Shown here: piece after piece, positions 7,482-8,891 of the stretch
Layout: every line of letters begins with the position of its first letter
Position numbering within the stretch: position 1 is the stretch's first letter
Assembly (NCBI GenBank): GCA_023435325.1
Contig: JAEYRT010000024.1
Span: forward strand, 1 to 8,891
DNA: 8,891 nt
Origin: Pseudomonadota bacterium
GTDB lineage: Bacteria; Pseudomonadota; Gammaproteobacteria; Burkholderiales; Burkholderiaceae_C
Direction of reading: 5' to 3'
Made by a program: the position numbers and the translations under genes
The notes under the pieces: model-generated
Seen by the model: the letters and a program-made list of their open reading frames with translations, nothing else
Database searches by the model: none
What the model was told of the DNA's origin: nothing

Positions 7482-8288
7482 ATGTCCGTACCTTTTTTTG
7501 CCCGCGTGCGCGCCGCACTGGATAGTTTTTCACCCACGGAGCGCAAGCTCGCCCAAGTGGTGCTGGACTACCCCATCAACCTGGCTGGCTACAGCGCCAG
7601 CGAGCTGGCCCAGTTGACTGGCGTGTCCAATGCCACGGTCACGCGCTTCATCCGCCGCCTGGGCTATGACAGCTATGAAGAAGCCCGTCGCACGGCACGC
7701 CTGGAAGCCAGCACCAGCGGCTTGCCGCTGCCAATGGCAGACGTCAACATATCGCCCAGCACCCCCAACTGTGCCTTGCTGTGGCAGCAGCTGCAGGACA
7801 ACCTGACAGCCACGCTGGCGCAGATACCGGCCAGCACCATGGACGCCATGGCTTCGGCCCTGCACCAGGCCCCAGCCATCTTCTGCGTAGGCCTGCAGCA
7901 CAACCACATGCTGGCGCGCTCGCTGCGCGGGCACCTGATGGCAGGTCTGGACAAGCCCATCTACGGCGCTCCCGCTGCCGGTGAAACCGTGGAAGACGTG
8001 CTGGCCCGCATCGCCCCGCGCGACATGGTGGTGCTGTTTGCACTGGGTGGCATCCGCAGCGACATGGCCGACCTGTGCGAGCGTGCACGCAAGCTGGGCG
8101 CCAAGCTCATCTGCATCACCGACACCGCCAGCCACGCCCCGCCCTCGGATTGGCTGCTGCGCTGCCACACCACGCCACATGCAGCCGAAGTGCGCCACCT
8201 GACGGACACCAGCGCCGCGCAGGCTCTGGCCTATGGGCTGGCCGCACACACCATTCAGTGGGGCGCCATTCCCTTCGAACTGATCTGA
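7482..8288 (+). CDS. RpiR/MurR-family transcriptional regulator (HTH plus SIS)
   Basis: 268-aa predicted DNA-binding regulator. The N-terminal RpiR-type helix-turn-helix domain (about 1-77) shows FSPTERKLAQVVLDYP, then SASELAQLTGVSNATVTRFIRRLGYDSYEE with the recognition helix near 50-60. The C-terminal SIS domain (about 128-255) runs from AIFCVGLQHNH through DMVVLFALGG to LGAKLICITD. In this family the SIS domain usually senses a phosphosugar, but the normal Ser-containing loops are altered here, so the ligand cannot be guessed. The ATG at 7482 gives the usual family N-terminus; a GTG at 7455 is possible, and neither has a good ribosome binding site. It begins 30 bases after mutL, so co-transcription is likely. 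No sugar-metabolism gene is nearby to indicate targets. Confidence 0.88.
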   Translation: MSVPFFARVRAALDSFSPTERKLAQVVLDYPINLAGYSASELAQLTGVSNATVTRFIRRLGYDSYEEARRTARLEASTSGLPLPMADVNISPSTPNCALLWQQLQDNLTATLAQIPASTMDAMASALHQAPAIFCVGLQHNHMLARSLRGHLMAGLDKPIYGAPAAGETVEDVLARIAPRDMVVLFALGGIRSDMADLCERARKLGAKLICITDTASHAPPSDWLLRCHTTPHAAEVRHLTDTSAAQALAYGLAAHTIQWGAIPFELI

Positions 8289-8301
8289 AGCAACATCACT
8301 T

Positions 8302-8352
8302 TTAATAGCTATCAGCGCCTGAGGTTGAAAGACTTCAGGCGCTTTTTTATTT
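8302..8352 (+). terminator. Intrinsic terminator after the RpiR-type gene, within an ATAGCT-type repeat
   Basis: AGCGCCTGA (8314-8322) and TCAGGCGCT (8335-8343) form a 9-bp stem with a 12-base loop, followed by a T-run (8343-8348), 25 bases after the stop codon. The stem is preceded by TTAATAGCTATC. That opening resembles the left end of the element inside mutL, so the terminator may be a domesticated copy of a dispersed dyad repeat. Terminator function is well supported; the repeat origin is inference. Confidence 0.85.
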
Positions 8353-8421
8353 GAATTCCTTTTGCAGCTTGCCTTATGCGCTTTCATAAAGCTAGTGACG
8401 GGCTGGACATCTCCATGCGCG

Positions 8422-8449
8422 GTTTCCGATATGGGACACATAGCGGAAC
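8422..8449. promoter_or_regulatory. IclR-operator-like imperfect dyad
   Basis: TTCCGATATG (8424-8433) and CATAGCGGAA (8439-8448) are inverted repeats matching at 9 of 10 positions, five bases apart, flanked by GT and C. The right half CATAGCGGAAC matches the half-site of the GTTCCGC-AT-GCGGAAC type of operator that I recall for IclR-family regulators in Burkholderiales. No IclR gene or target is visible, and it lies over 250 bases from gdhA, so it could be a remnant of a lost gene's control region. Confidence 0.4.
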
Positions 8450-8502
8450 GAGACGCCACCTCGCTCAACCAGACTTTTGCTACGAATTTCAAAGCATCCT
8501 AG

Positions 8503-8514
8503 GCGCAATTGCGC
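8503..8514. repeat. Perfect 12-bp palindrome GCGCAATTGCGC
   Basis: A perfect palindrome in the non-coding region about 190 bases before gdhA. TTGCGC occurs again at 8565-8570 and TTGCAC at 8525-8530 and 8578-8583. It could be a protein-binding site for gdhA control, but there is no independent support. Confidence 0.3.
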
Positions 8515-8536
8515 TTATTGCGGATTGCACATTACG

Positions 8537-8629
8537 GGTGCATAAACCACCATCCACAGCGCCATTGCGCACCCAATTTGCACAGTTATGCACCAATCTT
8601 CTACAAGTTATGCCCGATTTGGTGCATAA
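8537..8629. promoter_or_regulatory. Repeated GGTGCATAA motifs, candidate gdhA operator array
   Basis: GGTGCATAAA occurs at 8537-8546 and 8621-8630, and the reverse complement TTATGCACC at 8586-8594. The second and third form an exact 11-bp inverted repeat, TTATGCACCAA (8586-8596) and TTGGTGCATAA (8619-8629), with a 22-base spacer. Weaker variants are TTATGCCC (8608-8615) and GGCATA at 8631-8636 and 8644-8649. The nearest site ends just before the probable -10 box, where an activator or a repressor of gdhA would bind. The regulator is unknown. Confidence 0.5.
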
Positions 8630-8651
8630 AGGCATACATTTTTGGCATAAT
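8623..8651 (+). promoter_or_regulatory. Probable gdhA promoter
   Basis: CATAAT at 8646-8651 matches the sigma-70 -10 consensus at five of six positions and would give a transcript start about 45-50 bases before gdhA. At a 17-base spacing the -35 region reads TGCATA, a poor match that overlaps a GGTGCATAA motif. This is the pattern expected of a promoter that depends on an activator. The start point is not proven. Confidence 0.45.
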
Positions 8652-8705
8652 TTTGGTCTGCGCTGCGGCGCTTTTGTTTTGTGCCCTCTGAAAGACAAGC
8701 CTCTC

Positions 8706-8891
8706 ATGAAGTACGCCAACCTCGACCAATTCCTGCAAGACGTTGCTGCCCGCAACCCCGGTCAACCTGAATTCCTGCAAGCCGTCACGGAAGTGATGGA
8801 GTCGCTGTGGCCCTTCATCGAGAAGAACCCCAAGTACGCTGACAACGCGCTGCTGGAGCGTCTGGTCGAGCCCGAGCGCATCATCCAGTTC
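8706..8891 (+). CDS. gdhA: GdhA, NADP-type glutamate dehydrogenase (N-terminal part)
   Basis: Reversibly aminates 2-oxoglutarate to glutamate with NADPH, an ammonium assimilation route, in the cytosol. The gene runs off the right edge; 62 codons are visible. FLQAVTEVMESLWPFIEKNPKY and LLERLVEPERIIQF closely match the N-terminus of hexameric GdhA proteins such as that of E. coli (EFAQAVREVM..LWPF...NPKY, LLERLVEPERVIQF). The catalytic lysine and nucleotide-binding regions lie outside the window. The ATG at 8706 gives the expected short N-terminus; the upstream sequence has only a weak purine-rich stretch (GAAAGACAAG). NADP preference is inferred from subfamily resemblance, not from visible cofactor residues. 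Confidence 0.93.
   Translation, partial: MKYANLDQFLQDVAARNPGQPEFLQAVTEVMESLWPFIEKNPKYADNALLERLVEPERIIQF

Larger units (their letters stand above)
8353..8705. other. Long non-coding region upstream of gdhA
   Basis: About 350 bases without a convincing gene. The first part (8353-8500) has no clear coding signal and contains an IclR-operator-like dyad. The second part (8500-8660) is AT-richer, with a 12-bp palindrome, repeated GGTGCATAA-type motifs and a probable -10 box. The last 50 bases are the likely gdhA leader, with a short GCGC hairpin and T-rich tract (8660-8680) too small to call a terminator. Short open frames here lack ribosome binding sites and recognisable composition. Confidence 0.7.

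Noticed and set aside
8353..8421. Remnant of a coding gene after the terminator
   Set aside because: I could not recognise any protein fragment in either strand; only the operator-like dyad nearby hints at a lost gene.
8643..8657. Sigma-54 promoter reading TGGCAT-N4-TTGGT before gdhA
   Set aside because: The -12 element lacks the conserved GC, so the CATAAT sigma-70 -10 reading is preferred.
8660..8680. Terminator or attenuator in the gdhA leader
   Set aside because: The GCGC stem is only four base pairs and the following T-tract is interrupted, too weak to call.
8509..8691. 60-codon open frame before gdhA
   Set aside because: No ribosome binding site, it overlaps the repeated motifs and promoter, and the peptide resembles no known protein.

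Overview
The window looks like chromosome of a betaproteobacterium, most likely family Comamonadaceae (Comamonas or a close relative). This is inferred from the GC-rich coding sequence, the protein resemblances, a MutL that carries its own nuclease motif, and short dyad repeats beginning with ATAGCT that I recall from Comamonadaceae genomes. No genome was matched. All recognised genes are on the + strand. There is no insertion sequence, CRISPR array, tRNA or rRNA that I can see.

Region 1 (1-4579) is a pgaABCD operon for making and exporting poly-beta-1,6-N-acetylglucosamine (PNAG), a biofilm polysaccharide. PgaA (outer-membrane porin) is cut by the left edge and only its C-terminal barrel is present. 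PgaB (lipoprotein deacetylase and glycoside hydrolase), PgaC (membrane GT2 synthase) and PgaD (small synthase partner) are complete. pgaB/pgaC and pgaC/pgaD overlap by the 4-base ATGA, so translation is probably coupled. PgaC and PgaD together should polymerise PNAG in response to cyclic di-GMP. PgaB trims acetyl groups in the periplasm and PgaA exports the product.

Region 2 (4580-5426) holds two tandem paralogous small glycine-zipper lipoproteins resembling OsmB. A strong intrinsic terminator separates them, and the second seems to have its own control region.

Region 3 (5427-8350) holds mutL, then an RpiR-type (HTH plus SIS) regulator 30 bases downstream, closed by a terminator. The MutL has all the visible endonuclease metal-site motifs, as expected of lineages without MutH. 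Its interdomain linker contains an in-frame 90-bp inverted-repeat element that seems related to the ATAGCT-type sequence at the terminator.

Region 4 (8351-8891) is a long non-coding stretch and the first 62 codons of gdhA (NADP-type glutamate dehydrogenase). The stretch carries an IclR-operator-like dyad, a 12-bp palindrome and repeated, partly inverted GGTGCATAA motifs next to a probable -10 box.

No wholly unknown system was found. The points most worth following are the repeat translated inside mutL, the motif array before gdhA, the changed c-di-GMP residue in PgaD and the degenerate SIS pocket of the regulator.
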